Positions 45,515 to 55,391 of a DNA stretch of 64,000 nucleotides are shown one piece after another. Position 1 is the first letter of the stretch. Each line of letters begins with the position of its first letter. The notes under the pieces were generated by a model. It saw nothing but the letters and a program-made list of their open reading frames with translations, searched no databases and was not told the DNA's origin. Made by a program: the position numbers and the translations under genes. The stretch comes from Lepiota brunneoincarnata (Eukaryota; Basidiomycota; Agaricomycetes; Agaricales; Agaricaceae): contig JAEBUN010000041.1 of the NCBI GenBank assembly GCA_023014365.1, forward strand, positions 248,001 through 312,000, read 5' to 3'.

Positions 45515-45522
45515 TATAAAAA
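45515..45522 (+). promoter_or_regulatory. TATA box of the antisense gene
   Basis: TATAAAAA lies 57 bp upstream of the ATG at 45572, between the polypurine tract of chromovirus 1 and the antisense ORF. It is well placed for a promoter independent of the LTR. The start context is accaccATGa. Confidence 0.45.
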
Positions 45523-45571
45523 CCGGCGAACTGGTTCGGTCCGGAAATACACAACTTGACCCCCTACCACC

Positions 45572-46651
45572 ATGAGCAGCCAATCGTCTCGACAACCAAC
45601 CGCGGCGGAGCGCAAGGCGCAGCTACTGAGGGAAAAGGCGGAGCAGGAGGAGCGGATGCAGCTGGAGATCGAGAGGTTGGAAGAGGAGGAACGGCGAGAG
45701 GAGGAACGGCGATTGGCGGTAGAGCGCCAAGAGGAAGAACGGCGACGGATGATTGAACTGCGTCAACGGCAAGCGGAGGAGCGGGCAAGGGAGCGACGGG
45801 CGGAAGAGATCAGGCGACAGCAAGAGGAAGCTGCTGAGGACGAACGTCGGGCGATCCGGGCCCGACTCGTCGCGATGACTACGACGGCTTCATCTAGCCG
45901 CCTGCCGGAGCAGCCTATGGAAGTCGACCATGAAGAGTCCGACCCGAATTACACGGGCGATGACGCGGCGAGGGACGAAGAGGAGGAGGAGGACTCCGAA
46001 GGTTCGGAGGTAAAGGGAAAGGGAAAAGGAAAGGCGAGGGCGGCCCCGCGGCGGGGCAACAAACACGTATTCGGAGGCGATAACCCGTGCTGGAGATGTC
46101 AGCGGGATGAGGTCCGGTGCGAGATTGCCGGCGGGTAAGTAAATACCAGAGTTTCTACGATGATAATTGCTGACAAAGGCCCCAGCAACACTAGGAGTTG
46201 CCGACGGTGTAGCAAAATGAAGAAACGATGCGGGGGTCAAGAAGAGATGGAGCCGAGCGGAGCCGGAGGTTTGTCGGGCCAGCAATTCGAAGGTGAGTAA
46301 GGAATCCTGTATTATGATGGATGCCAATTGATGGACCTTGTAGAGTTGAAACGGCTCATCGAAGAAAGGCACCAGGAGACCGTCAAGAAAATCTACATCC
46401 TGGAGGTGCGAATTGAGCGGTCCATCGCTCGGTTGGGGGAAAAGGTCGACAAGATGGGGTCGCTTGCTGGCCGCTACGAGCAACTACGGCGTTGGGAGGC
46501 TCAGGTGGACGGAAATTGGTCAAGTGGAAATTTTTCGGAGACGGAGGGTTCGGAGGGGAGTGTCGGGCCCGCTTCAGAGGAGGAGGTGCAGGATTTGATG
46601 GAAGAAGTGAATGGGTCGCCCGGGCTCTCTGGAGACGACACCGATAGGTAG
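45572..46651 (+). CDS. Coiled-coil Zn2Cys6-like protein encoded antisense within chromovirus 1
   Basis: Three exons (45572-46134, 46186-46292, 46344-46651) with two 51-nt GT-AG introns and matching phases give 325 residues. Residues about 10-105 form a highly charged Glu/Arg/Gln helix with coiled-coil character. An acidic stretch and a basic KGKGKGKARAAPRR follow. The cysteines, joined by the first splice, then read CX2CX6CX9CX2CX6C, exactly the spacing of fungal Zn2Cys6 DNA-binding clusters. The C-terminal third is another helical, acidic region (LIEERHQETVKKIYILE). The gene lies between the pol stop (46721) and the 3' LTR, convergent with pol. It is likely nuclear and nucleic-acid binding, but the role is unknown. 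It could regulate the element or be a captured host gene. Confidence 0.72.
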
Positions 46652-46720
46652 TTGTACGGGGTTGTTTTTTGGGTTTGTTTAATACATGGTTGTTTCTTGG
46701 TGTGATGTGTGGTCAGTAAC

Positions 46721-49216
46721 TCAAAGTGAGTGAAGAGGACCAGGCTTTGCAGGGTAAGAGGAATGAAAAGCCTCTACGAGATCTATAGCATGTTCAAGCT
46801 CGGTGGCTGGCAACCACGAGGACTCTTCTTCAGTGTCTTCGTAACCTAACCAGATGACTTTATAGAGGAGCTTGCACGCGCGGCGCCGATCGATCTTAGA
46901 GTCGACGATGCGGGCAATCTCGTATTCTGGTTCACCGTCAATGGAAACCGGTGCGGGCGGCGGATCCGATCGGGCGGGTATGGTGTTAGGTGTGGCTGGT
47001 TCGAGCATGGAAACATGGAAGACTGGGTGTACTCCACGCATGGAGTCGGGAAGTCGGAGTGTAAGGGAGTGAGTACCTGCTTGTGCAATGATCTCATAAG
47101 GCCCAAGGTACTTTTCGGAGAGTTTTTTGGAGGGACGGGTGGTGCGGAAGAATTGGGCTTTCACGAATACCTTTTGTCCAACCTTGAAGTCCGGGGCGGG
47201 GAGTCGGCGGGCGTCGGCGGAGGTCTGATAACGTTGCTGGGCTAGCGCTATTTCGGACTTCAAGGTGGTGTGTAGGTCGTCGAGGTCAACAGCAAAATGG
47301 CGGGCCCGAGCGGAGGCGAGATCGCGTTCAGGATGAACTGTGATGTTCGGATGGTATCCTTTATTAGCGAAGAACGGGGAGATACCGGTGGTGGCACTAG
47401 GAGCGTTGTTGTAAGCGAACTCGGCTAGTGGTAGTAATTCGGACCAATTGTCCTGTTGGTAGTTACAGTAGACCCGAAGATTTTGTTCGAGGGTCTGGTT
47501 GGTGCGTTCCGTCTGTCCGTCGCCTTCTGGATGGTAGCCCGAAGTGAAATGTAACTTCATATCGAGGGCTTGTCCCAATGAGCGGAAGAAGTGGGAGACG
47601 AATTCGGAGCCGCGGTCGGAGGTAACATGTTCGGGTACGCCGTGCTTGGAGAAGATGTGGAGGACGAATAGGCGGGCGAGGTCAGAGGAGGTGACGGTAT
47701 CATAAGTCGGGATGAAGAGGGATTGCTTGGTGAGTCTGTCAACGATTACTAGGATGGCGTCGTAGCCGGAGGAGGCGGGGAGTTTTTCGATGAAGTCCAT
47801 GGAGATTGAATTCCAAGGGCGTTCGGGAATGGGGAGTTGTTTGAGGAGACCGTAGGGACGGTGGCGCTGGGGTTTAGACCTCATACAGGTGACACAAGAC
47901 TTACAGAAATCCTTGACGAAGGTGCGGACACTAGGCCAGGTGTATTCGCGCCGGATGAGTTCTAGCGTTTTGTTCTGACCAAAGTGTCCGGCTAGGACAT
48001 GATCATGCTTGTACTGGAGGACCCGAAGTCGGAGATTGTCGGCGTCAGGGACGTAGATTCTGTCGTCTAGTAGAAGGAAACCTTTATCATTAACTGACCA
48101 ACGGCCTTCTGGGCTAGCAAGGTGGGCGGAAGCGGTCGGATCCGCTGGTAGGGCGGCGAGGATATCGCGGTGTAGCTGGTCGAGATCCATGACTACAGCT
48201 GCGCGAAGGGAAGGGGCGTAAAGAGTGGTGGCACGGACGGAGGCCACGAGTTGTTCATGAGTGAACACAGGCCGGAAGTTGTGCGGGTTGACCGATGCAT
48301 AGTCGCTATTCCCCCCTTTAGGGTAGACGTCCCATCGTCTAGTTAGGGCGTCAGGCTTGGTACCGAGGCGGCCGGGTCGGAAACGGATGACGAGGTGGAA
48401 CTGGGATAGGAACTCGGACCAACGAGCTTGGCGGCGAGTGAGGATTTTGGTGGTGCAGAAGTATTCAAGGTTTTTGTGGTCGGTGACTACATCAATAGTA
48501 AGAGGGGCACCCTCAAGATAGTGCCGCCAGATACGAAAAGCCTCGAATATCGCCAGGAGTTCCTTGTCGTGGGTGTCATAATTAAGTTCGGCCGTGTTAA
48601 AGGTGCGGGAATGGAATGCAACGGGGTGAACCTCTCCGTCATCGGTGATGATAGAGAGGATAGCCGCAAGGGCGTAGTCGGAGGCGTCGGTCTCGACAAT
48701 GATCTGAGCATCGGGGGCCCAAGGAGTGAGGACGGGGGCGGATATGAATGCTTCTTTCAGGGAACTGAAGGATTCGCGGCATTCGTCAGTGAAATTCCAT
48801 TTCACATCTTTGCGGGTGAGGCGGGTGAGCGGAACGACGATGTCGGAGTAACCGTGAATGAAGCGACGGTAGAAATTGGCGAAACCTAAGAAGGACTGGA
48901 TGTCCTTGACTTTCTTAGGTTCAGGCCACTCCTGGATGGTCTTGACCTTGGATTGGTCCATTCGGAGACCGTTGGGGGAAAGAATGTAGCCGAGGTATTC
49001 CACTGTGTCAGAGTGGAATTGGCATTTGTCGGGGCGGGCGTATAGGCCGTGTTGTCGGAGCCGCTTGAGGACCTCCTTGACTTGGTCACGATGGATACTA
49101 TGATTGTCGGAGTATATCAGAATGTCGTCAAGGTAAATAGTAACGCAGATGTCGAGCATGTCCTTGAATATATCGTTCATGAACCACTGGAAGGTGGCGG
49201 GGGCATTGGTGAGGCC
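46721..49216 (-). CDS. pol: Chromovirus 1 pol, C-terminal part (RT to chromodomain)
   Basis: This is the continuation of pol after the element-2 insertion. The RT active site YLDDILIYSDN is at about 49130. RNase H follows (ETDASDYALAAIL, HDKELLAI). The integrase zinc finger has H...H and CKSCVTCMRSK (about 47890). Integrase core acids lie in SMDFIEKLP, VTSDRGSEF and the QTERTNQTLEQ region. The C-terminal chromodomain reads YEIARIVDSKIDRRR...YKVIWLGYEDTEEESSWLPA. The product would copy RNA into DNA and integrate it, with the chromodomain targeting chromatin. It is open throughout, but separated from its N-terminus by 6.2 kb. Confidence 0.92.
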   Translation of the reverse strand, partial: GLTNAPATFQWFMNDIFKDMLDICVTIYLDDILIYSDNHSIHRDQVKEVLKRLRQHGLYARPDKCQFHSDTVEYLGYILSPNGLRMDQSKVKTIQEWPEPKKVKDIQSFLGFANFYRRFIHGYSDIVVPLTRLTRKDVKWNFTDECRESFSSLKEAFISAPVLTPWAPDAQIIVETDASDYALAAILSIITDDGEVHPVAFHSRTFNTAELNYDTHDKELLAIFEAFRIWRHYLEGAPLTIDVVTDHKNLEYFCTTKILTRRQARWSEFLSQFHLVIRFRPGRLGTKPDALTRRWDVYPKGGNSDYASVNPHNFRPVFTHEQLVASVRATTLYAPSLRAAVVMDLDQLHRDILAALPADPTASAHLASPEGRWSVNDKGFLLLDDRIYVPDADNLRLRVLQYKHDHVLAGHFGQNKTLELIRREYTWPSVRTFVKDFCKSCVTCMRSKPQRHRPYGLLKQLPIPERPWNSISMDFIEKLPASSGYDAILVIVDRLTKQSLFIPTYDTVTSSDLARLFVLHIFSKHGVPEHVTSDRGSEFVSHFFRSLGQALDMKLHFTSGYHPEGDGQTERTNQTLEQNLRVYCNYQQDNWSELLPLAEFAYNNAPSATTGISPFFANKGYHPNITVHPERDLASARARHFAVDLDDLHTTLKSEIALAQQRYQTSADARRLPAPDFKVGQKVFVKAQFFRTTRPSKKLSEKYLGPYEIIAQAGTHSLTLRLPDSMRGVHPVFHVSMLEPATPNTIPARSDPPPAPVSIDGEPEYEIARIVDSKIDRRRACKLLYKVIWLGYEDTEEESSWLPATELEHAIDLVEAFHSSYPAKPGPLHSL

Positions 49217-49221
49217 GAAAG

Positions 49222-49674
49222 TGTTAGGGCAACCTGGAGGGTTCGGACAACTCAGGGAGCCGAAACGTCACTGCAGGGAAATCCTAAGTATTATTAATCT
49301 GTGAGCTAAGTAGGGAGTCCATACCTGCAGGGAAATCCTAAGAGAATAGGATGAGGGAACCCCTGCAGGCGAAAACTATGTATATACTTGACTTATATAA
49401 TCAATATAAATTGAACAAGGCTTGACAGTGGTGTCTGGGTGTTGCACAAGGCCAGGTGTGATTAAAATGAGTGTGGGGAGTGAAGATAACAGTCTAAAGT
49501 CTACAGGAAATGGGAGGAAGCCGGTGAGGGTTAAGGAGGGTGAAGGGAGGGGTTTAACTGGGCAGTGAGGGGACCTCTGGTGCATTCTGGTTATGTTTGG
49601 GGTGTAAGCGTTTGAAAGGGGGGATGTACAGTGTGCTGGGAGGCTTAGGGGTGTTTGTGGATTGTCCCCTTACA
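49222..49674 (-). repeat. 3' LTR of chromovirus 2
   Basis: This 453-bp LTR is TG...CA and appears identical to 54934-55386. The pol frame runs into it for about 40 codons and stops at 49554. The polypurine tract (GAGGGGGGGGTAGA in the minus strand) ends at its border. Confidence 0.94.
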
Positions 49675-52600
49675 TCTACCCCCCCCTCAGGATCGCGGCG
49701 ACTCGACGTGATGGTTGGGAGTGGTTGGAATGGGATGGAACCGAACTGGAGAGCTCGTATGAAGCGTGGGGCTCCGGGGTGTTGCTCGTAGAATTTCTTA
49801 ACGAGTTCCGGTGCACGTACGTCAGCCGAGTCTTCCCAGGAGTTATGTTCGCGACCGAAACCTCTCCATTTGATCAAAAATTTGAGTTTTCGTCGTACGA
49901 ATCGGCTGTCTAGGATTTCTTCCACTTCCCACTCCTTCTCGTCGTCGATGACTACTGGATCGGGTGGTGGGGGTGGCTGTCGGGCTGGGAATGGGTCCTC
50001 TGGCGCAGGGAGAAGTTTTACGATGTTGAAGACTGGGTGGAGGCGTCGCATGGACTGGGGAAGTTTCAGGCGGTAGGCGTTGGCGCCGACCCGTCGTTCT
50101 ACTGTATAGGGGCCTAGTCTGAGGTGTGACAGCTTCTTGGACGGTCGGGTGGTTTGAATATCACTCGCATCCAAGTAAACTCGGTCCCCGGGTTTGAAGG
50201 TAGGTGCTGGGGTGCGGCGTTGGTTGTAGTATCTCGCCATTTCGTCTTTAGACCGTACCAAGGCAGCTTTGGCTTCCTCCAGCGTCGCTTTCATCCGGTT
50301 AGTGAATTCGTTGACCGTTTCTAGACGAGAAGGTCGTTGGTGAGGTTCAAAGCCCATCCGGGGGTGTCTACCAGTGTCGAGAAGGAAGGGGGAGTGCTGG
50401 GTCGAGGCGTGGATATGATTATTGTGTTGAAATTCGGCCAGTGGGAGGAGATCTAGCCAGTCGTCCTGCCTCTCGTTGACGAAGATCCGAAGGTATTGGT
50501 CTAATTCTTGATTAACCCTTTCCGTTTGACCATCTGCTTGGGGGTGCCATGCCGTCGTGCTCGCTACCTTAATTCCTAGCTTCCGGTAAAGTTCCTTGGT
50601 GAACTCTGCGACGAACTGGGGGCCTCTGTCGGACACTACCTGTTTGGGGAGACCATGTAGTTTCCATACGTTGTGCAGGAATAGCCGAGCGGCTCCTTCG
50701 GCCGTCACCGTGGTGTGTGTGGGGATGAAATGGGCTCGCTTGGAGGCCGAATCGACTACGGTCATCACGGCGTCATACCCAGCCGAAGGAGGAAGCTCTA
50801 CAATAAAGTCAACGCTGATGGTATCCCATCGGGACTCGGGAATAGGCAAGGGGTGAAGTTCTCCGGTAGGGAGGTGACGGTGGGGCTTCGTTCTGAGGCA
50901 TAAGTCGCATGTGGAGACATACTGACCTACGAAGCGAGACATCTGCGGCCACCAGTAGTTTCGGGAGACCAATTCGAGTGTCTTCCAACGACCTGCGTGC
51001 CCACCGATCGGGGAATCGTGGCAGAGGGCCACGATGCGGCGTCGGAGGTCGTTGCTGTTCGGGACGTAGATCCGGCCTCGGAATAATAGCAGTCCGTCCA
51101 CATTAGACCACTCGGATGAGTGTACGGTTCTAGAAGAGGACTCCTTGAGCCTGCGGGCCGAATTCGCGACTGCCTCTTCTGCAGTCTCGGAGCGATTCCC
51201 TGCTCGGATGTCTCGTAGAAGGACTTGTTCTTCGCCGGCGGCTTGAATTCCTTTGAGGGCTCGGATCGCGAGCTTCTCCCTCGTCAAGAGGACGACATCT
51301 TCGTTGTCACGATCTCCGGGGCCGTGGTCTGCACGGCGGGACAACGCGTCGGCTTTCCCCATCGATTTACCCGGCCGGTGGTGAAGCTTGAAGTCAAAGC
51401 GAGCCAAGACGAGTGACCAGCGAGCTTGGCGGCGATTAAGTTTTTTAGCTGTCATGAAATACTCTAGGTTTCGGTGGTCTGACCAGATTTCCACGACGTG
51501 GGGGGCGCCTTCTAAGAAGTGCCGCCATTCCTCGAGTGCTCGGATGATCGCCAGCATTTCCTTGTCGTGAATCTCGTAGTTTCGTTGTGCCTGGTCCAGG
51601 GATTTAGAATAGAATGCCACCGGGTGCCATTTACCTTCCTCCGACTGCTGAGAGAGTACCGCTCCAGTGGCGAAATCCGAACTGTCCGCTTCGAGCCGGA
51701 AAGGCAAGGAGGTGTCCGGCGAGGCGAGAACGGGCGCGGACGTGATTAGCTCCTTAAGGGTGGTGAAAGCGCTATGTTCTGGCTTTCCCCATCGCCAAGG
51801 AGTGTCCGATTTAGTGAGATCAAACAGAGGGCGAGCGTAGTGTGAAAAATCTTGGATAAAACGCCTATAGAAGTTCACGAAGCCCAGGAACGCCTGGACC
51901 TCTCGCTTGTCTGTAGGCGTCGGCCACTCCTGTACTCCGGCGACCTTTACCGGGTCCATCTCCACCTTATTTTCCGAAATGACTAGCCCTAAGTACTCCA
52001 CCCTGGTCTTCTCGAACTCGCACTTCTCCGGTCGGAGGTAGAGCCGGTGGCGGCGAAGTATCTCTAGAACGCGACGGGTAACTCTTCTATGTTCTTCTAC
52101 GGTCCTTGTGAAGATAAGGATGTCGTCGAGATATACTACAACGACCCCTTCTGCGATGAGGTCCCTAAAGATATCGTTCATCATCGTCTGGAAGGTAGCG
52201 GGGCTGTTGGTAAGTCCGAAGAACATCACTAGAGGCTCAAAGAGGCCCCGGTTGGTGCGGAAGGCTGCTTTCCATTCGTCTCCGGGTTTAATCCGTACGT
52301 TATTGAAACCCCAGCGAATATCGAGTTTGGTGAAATACTTGGCCCCTCGGAGTTGATTTACGAGCTCCGAGATGAGTGGGAGTGGGTATTTATTTTTCAC
52401 CGTGATTGCGTTAAGAGCTCGGTAATCTTGAACCAATCTGAGCGAGCCATCCTTCTTTTTAATAAAAAACACCGGAGAGGCCATGGGGGACTTCGAAGCA
52501 CGGATTCTCCCGGTAGTTAAGTTCTCCTGAATGAAGGAGTCGAGTTCTGACTGTTCAGAGGGGGCCAGAGGGTATACCTTGCAGCCTGTAGGCGTCGCTC

Positions 52601-53600
52601 CCGGTATGAGCTCGATAGCATGGTCCCAAGCCCTTTGTTCCGGGAGAGAGTCAAAGGACCCTTTCTCGAACACGGAGGCGAAGTCACGGAGATACTCGGG
52701 AATGGGATCCAGTAGGCCGGAGATTTCAGGGGATGCCCGAGGAGGTTGCGAATTGCGGTGGAAGGCCTCCGCGAGTCTTTGGGAGGTAGTGCTGGTCGCT
52801 TGGATGAACTGGGGTTCCGGACGGAGAACGGTGGCCCAGATACGTTCGCCGTCTCCGGTCCCTCGTTCGGATTTTGGTTGAAGACCCGGGATCTCTTGAA
52901 TCTCCTCCCAGTCATCATCCGAGAGTGGATAAGGGCCTTCCGAGCACATCGAGATTGCTTTAATCTCAGCCTTCCGGAGCTTTCGTTCAGTTCTCAGCTG
53001 TTCCTTACACAGTGTGCAACACCTATCTGGGCATCGGGTCATCCTGACTTCACCTGTCTGCCAGTCTACTTCGGGGTTATGCTCCTTCAACCATGAGAAG
53101 CCGAGTAGTAAGTCTTGCTTTCCGAGCGATGTGACCGCCAAGGTGGTGCGCTCTGAGTGAGATTTGTAACGGAGAACTATGTCTAAGACCTCCGTAATTG
53201 AACCCGCTTCGTTCTCGGTGCCATCAACGTTGAAGACGGGGATGGGCTGGGAAAGGGGGCGCGTGTTGAGACGATTTCTCTGTACGAAATCGCGGTCGAC
53301 GAAGCAGCTTGTCGCCCCGCTGTCCAGGAGGGCTTGAGTGACCTTCCGTTCCGCTGTGTCCGTCGTTTCTAGCTCCACTGTCAGATGAAGCGACCGCGGA
53401 GACTCTGCTGAAGATATCTTGAACACCGGGGGCAAACGCCGCTCCCATTTCGGCCGTCTCAGTCGTTTAGGCAAGGAAGAGCTTAAAGGGGGTGTGTCTT
53501 GTACAGGGATCGGGTTTCGGGTAGGGACAGTGTCGTTTATTAGGTCTATGGGTAATACACTGTACCTACTCCCTGTGGGCGACCGGGGCACACTATTCAC
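49554..53600 (-). CDS. pol: Chromovirus 2 pol polyprotein
   Basis: The frame holds 1348 codons and is open through gag's 3' end, in the -1 frame relative to gag. Protease has LLDSGATSCFV (about 53320). RT has the active site YLDDILIFTRT (about 52130) and LGFVNFYRRFI. RNase H has LEADSSDFATGAVL and HDKEMLAI. The integrase zinc finger is H...H...CDLCLRTK (about 50890). The DDE core includes TISVDFIVELP, VVSDRGPQF and QADGQTERVNQELDQ. The C-terminal chromodomain is WEVEEILDSRFVRRK...FLIKWRGFGREHNSWE (about 49920-49800). It ends inside the 3' LTR, so the polypurine tract is translated as part of pol. No inactivating change is seen. Confidence 0.94.
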   Translation of the reverse strand: MNSVPRSPTGSRYSVLPIDLINDTVPTRNPIPVQDTPPLSSSLPKRLRRPKWERRLPPVFKISSAESPRSLHLTVELETTDTAERKVTQALLDSGATSCFVDRDFVQRNRLNTRPLSQPIPVFNVDGTENEAGSITEVLDIVLRYKSHSERTTLAVTSLGKQDLLLGFSWLKEHNPEVDWQTGEVRMTRCPDRCCTLCKEQLRTERKLRKAEIKAISMCSEGPYPLSDDDWEEIQEIPGLQPKSERGTGDGERIWATVLRPEPQFIQATSTTSQRLAEAFHRNSQPPRASPEISGLLDPIPEYLRDFASVFEKGSFDSLPEQRAWDHAIELIPGATPTGCKVYPLAPSEQSELDSFIQENLTTGRIRASKSPMASPVFFIKKKDGSLRLVQDYRALNAITVKNKYPLPLISELVNQLRGAKYFTKLDIRWGFNNVRIKPGDEWKAAFRTNRGLFEPLVMFFGLTNSPATFQTMMNDIFRDLIAEGVVVVYLDDILIFTRTVEEHRRVTRRVLEILRRHRLYLRPEKCEFEKTRVEYLGLVISENKVEMDPVKVAGVQEWPTPTDKREVQAFLGFVNFYRRFIQDFSHYARPLFDLTKSDTPWRWGKPEHSAFTTLKELITSAPVLASPDTSLPFRLEADSSDFATGAVLSQQSEEGKWHPVAFYSKSLDQAQRNYEIHDKEMLAIIRALEEWRHFLEGAPHVVEIWSDHRNLEYFMTAKKLNRRQARWSLVLARFDFKLHHRPGKSMGKADALSRRADHGPGDRDNEDVVLLTREKLAIRALKGIQAAGEEQVLLRDIRAGNRSETAEEAVANSARRLKESSSRTVHSSEWSNVDGLLLFRGRIYVPNSNDLRRRIVALCHDSPIGGHAGRWKTLELVSRNYWWPQMSRFVGQYVSTCDLCLRTKPHRHLPTGELHPLPIPESRWDTISVDFIVELPPSAGYDAVMTVVDSASKRAHFIPTHTTVTAEGAARLFLHNVWKLHGLPKQVVSDRGPQFVAEFTKELYRKLGIKVASTTAWHPQADGQTERVNQELDQYLRIFVNERQDDWLDLLPLAEFQHNNHIHASTQHSPFLLDTGRHPRMGFEPHQRPSRLETVNEFTNRMKATLEEAKAALVRSKDEMARYYNQRRTPAPTFKPGDRVYLDASDIQTTRPSKKLSHLRLGPYTVERRVGANAYRLKLPQSMRRLHPVFNIVKLLPAPEDPFPARQPPPPPDPVVIDDEKEWEVEEILDSRFVRRKLKFLIKWRGFGREHNSWEDSADVRAPELVKKFYEQHPGAPRFIRALQFGSIPFQPLPTITSSRRDPEGGVDVRGQSTNTPKPPSTLYIPPFKRLHPKHNQNAPEVPSLPS

Positions 53601-54799
53601 CGACCGCCTGAGACAAAATCCGTCTCGTCTTCGCTTTCTCGATGTTCCGATGACCCTTGAGCTTCCACGATGTCTTTCTCGGCTAATAATTGCTGAATCA
53701 GGGCTTCCCTCTCCTCCAAGTCTAAGAAGCGAACGTCGAAGCGCCTAGGGCATTCGGATTTGACGTGGCCCGGCTGGTGGCATCTGTAGCAGACTACGGG
53801 CGTCGTCGTGGCCTTTCTGGTCGCATCAATATCCATTGGGACGGGTTTGGTCGGAGTGGGGGTGACGTGGGCAAAGGAGCGGGCTGATGGAAAGGGGGTC
53901 GAAGTTGACGTGGCAAGGGGGGCGACAGGGGCAGATGTGAGGCAATAGGGGTTGGCGGAGGGCTTTGCCGAGGGTATTTGTGTCCGCCCCAAGGCTTGGA
54001 AGGCATCGTTGGCAGCTCGGTTCTGATCTATGAGCTGCGCTGCCTTGTACCAAGCCTCCGGAGCATTGTCCGAGGGTCGGTTGGCCGTCATCGTGGCTAC
54101 TGCGGTCTGTATGGCCGGGCGGAGGCCTCGACGGAACTTGACAACGATGGTCTTGTCATCTTTGTACCCGGAGTCCGAGATAAGCTCTAGGAACTCGTCC
54201 AGGTAGTCTTCGACGTTCCTGTTTCGTTGGAAGTACTCTGTACCTTCCAGCCGATTGACAGCAGCTGCCTCGGAGTCCACGGGGAAGAAGTGCTTACGGA
54301 ATTCGCCTTGAAAGTCCTCCCAATCTAGGAACCTCTCTGCTCCTTGGTTCCTATCTTCCCACCGAAATATCTGATCCGTCCACTTAGCAGCACGCCCCTC
54401 TTTCATGAACGACATAGCCCAGAGTATCTTCTGCTGGTCCGAGGCGAAATGAGTCGGGCAGAGTCGTAGGTAAGTGTTACAGGAGTTCAAGAAGGCCCTC
54501 CCACGCGTTCGGTCACCCGAGAAGTCTGGTGGAGTCGCTGGTTTGACTTTTGAGGAGCGAGTGCGTTGGGTAGAGGGAGGGGACGTGTCGGGGACGGGTG
54601 GAGTCGCGTCAGGAGCATTTGGGGTTTTTGGACGTTGGGAGAGTTCTTGAAGGGTGGTTTGAATCGACTGGATCACTTCCGTGAGGGCCAGCTCGGAGTC
54701 GGCCTGCCTAGTCATCACCGATGCCACGTCCTGCTGGAGTTGGGCAATCATAGCCAGAGGGTCTGAGGGCCCGTTCTCCGGTGCATTTTGCTGTGACAT
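53597..54799 (-). CDS. gag: Chromovirus 2 gag
   Basis: Gag is 400 residues from the ATG at 54799. The capsid-like core (FSGDRTRGRAFLNSCNTYL, FQGEFRKHFFPVDSE) is followed by one CCHC zinc knuckle, CYRCHQPGHVKSEC (about 53770), used to package element RNA. The gag stop TGA (53597-53599) overlaps pol in the -1 frame, so pol is probably made by frameshifting or a related mechanism. I could not identify a classical slippery heptamer at this junction. Confidence 0.93.
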   Translation of the reverse strand: MSQQNAPENGPSDPLAMIAQLQQDVASVMTRQADSELALTEVIQSIQTTLQELSQRPKTPNAPDATPPVPDTSPPSTQRTRSSKVKPATPPDFSGDRTRGRAFLNSCNTYLRLCPTHFASDQQKILWAMSFMKEGRAAKWTDQIFRWEDRNQGAERFLDWEDFQGEFRKHFFPVDSEAAAVNRLEGTEYFQRNRNVEDYLDEFLELISDSGYKDDKTIVVKFRRGLRPAIQTAVATMTANRPSDNAPEAWYKAAQLIDQNRAANDAFQALGRTQIPSAKPSANPYCLTSAPVAPLATSTSTPFPSARSFAHVTPTPTKPVPMDIDATRKATTTPVVCYRCHQPGHVKSECPRRFDVRFLDLEEREALIQQLLAEKDIVEAQGSSEHRESEDETDFVSGGR

Positions 54800-54921
54800 G
54801 AGTGAGAGACGAGGTTGGACGAGGGGAGAGAAGAGTGCTGAGTGTTAGGCTGCTACTGAGTCGAAAAACACGTTATGGACAGGGTAGGGCCTATGGACAC
54901 CGGACTGGTCTCGTTAGGGGG

Positions 54922-54931
54922 ATCCTATTCT
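54922..54931 (-). promoter_or_regulatory. Self-primer binding site of chromovirus 2
   Basis: Two bases inside the 5' LTR border, AGAATAGGAT (minus strand) is exactly complementary to the predicted first bases of the element's own transcript, which are read at 55064-55055. This is the Tf1 type of self-priming rather than tRNA priming. Confidence 0.7.
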
Positions 54932-54933
54932 TC

Positions 54934-55386
54934 TGTTAGGGCAACCTGGAGGGTTCGGACAACTCAGGGAGCCGAAACGTCACTGCAGGGAAATCCTAAG
55001 TATTATTAATCTGTGAGCTAAGTAGGGAGTCCATACCTGCAGGGAAATCCTAAGAGAATAGGATGAGGGAACCCCTGCAGGCGAAAACTATGTATATACT
55101 TGACTTATATAATCAATATAAATTGAACAAGGCTTGACAGTGGTGTCTGGGTGTTGCACAAGGCCAGGTGTGATTAAAATGAGTGTGGGGAGTGAAGATA
55201 ACAGTCTAAAGTCTACAGGAAATGGGAGGAAGCCGGTGAGGGTTAAGGAGGGTGAAGGGAGGGGTTTAACTGGGCAGTGAGGGGACCTCTGGTGCATTCT
55301 GGTTATGTTTGGGGTGTAAGCGTTTGAAAGGGGGGATGTACAGTGTGCTGGGAGGCTTAGGGGTGTTTGTGGATTGTCCCCTTACA
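54934..55386 (-). repeat. 5' LTR of chromovirus 2
   Basis: This is the 5' LTR with respect to gag-pol. It contains TATATA (55093-55098) and, 34 nt downstream on the minus strand, the start of a 10-nt stretch (55055-55064) complementary to the primer-binding site next to the LTR. Confidence 0.94.
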
Positions 55387-55391
55387 GAAAG

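Larger units (their letters stand above)
49222..55386 (-). mobile_element. Ty3/gypsy chromovirus 2 (younger, nested in RT of element 1)
   Basis: The element is 6165 bp with two 453-bp LTRs (49222-49674 and 54934-55386) in which I see no differences. It is flanked by GAAAG (49217-49221 and 55387-55391). Gag and pol are both open on the minus strand. Excision rejoins the reverse transcriptase of element 1 between MPF and GLTNAPATF. Full-length ORFs and identical LTRs suggest recent insertion and possible activity. Confidence 0.95.

Noticed and set aside
45564..45823. Pro/Ala- and Leu/Pro-rich minus-strand ORFs opposite the antisense gene
   Set aside because: They are shadows of the Glu/Arg-rich coiled-coil coding strand. 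The plus-strand gene explains them.
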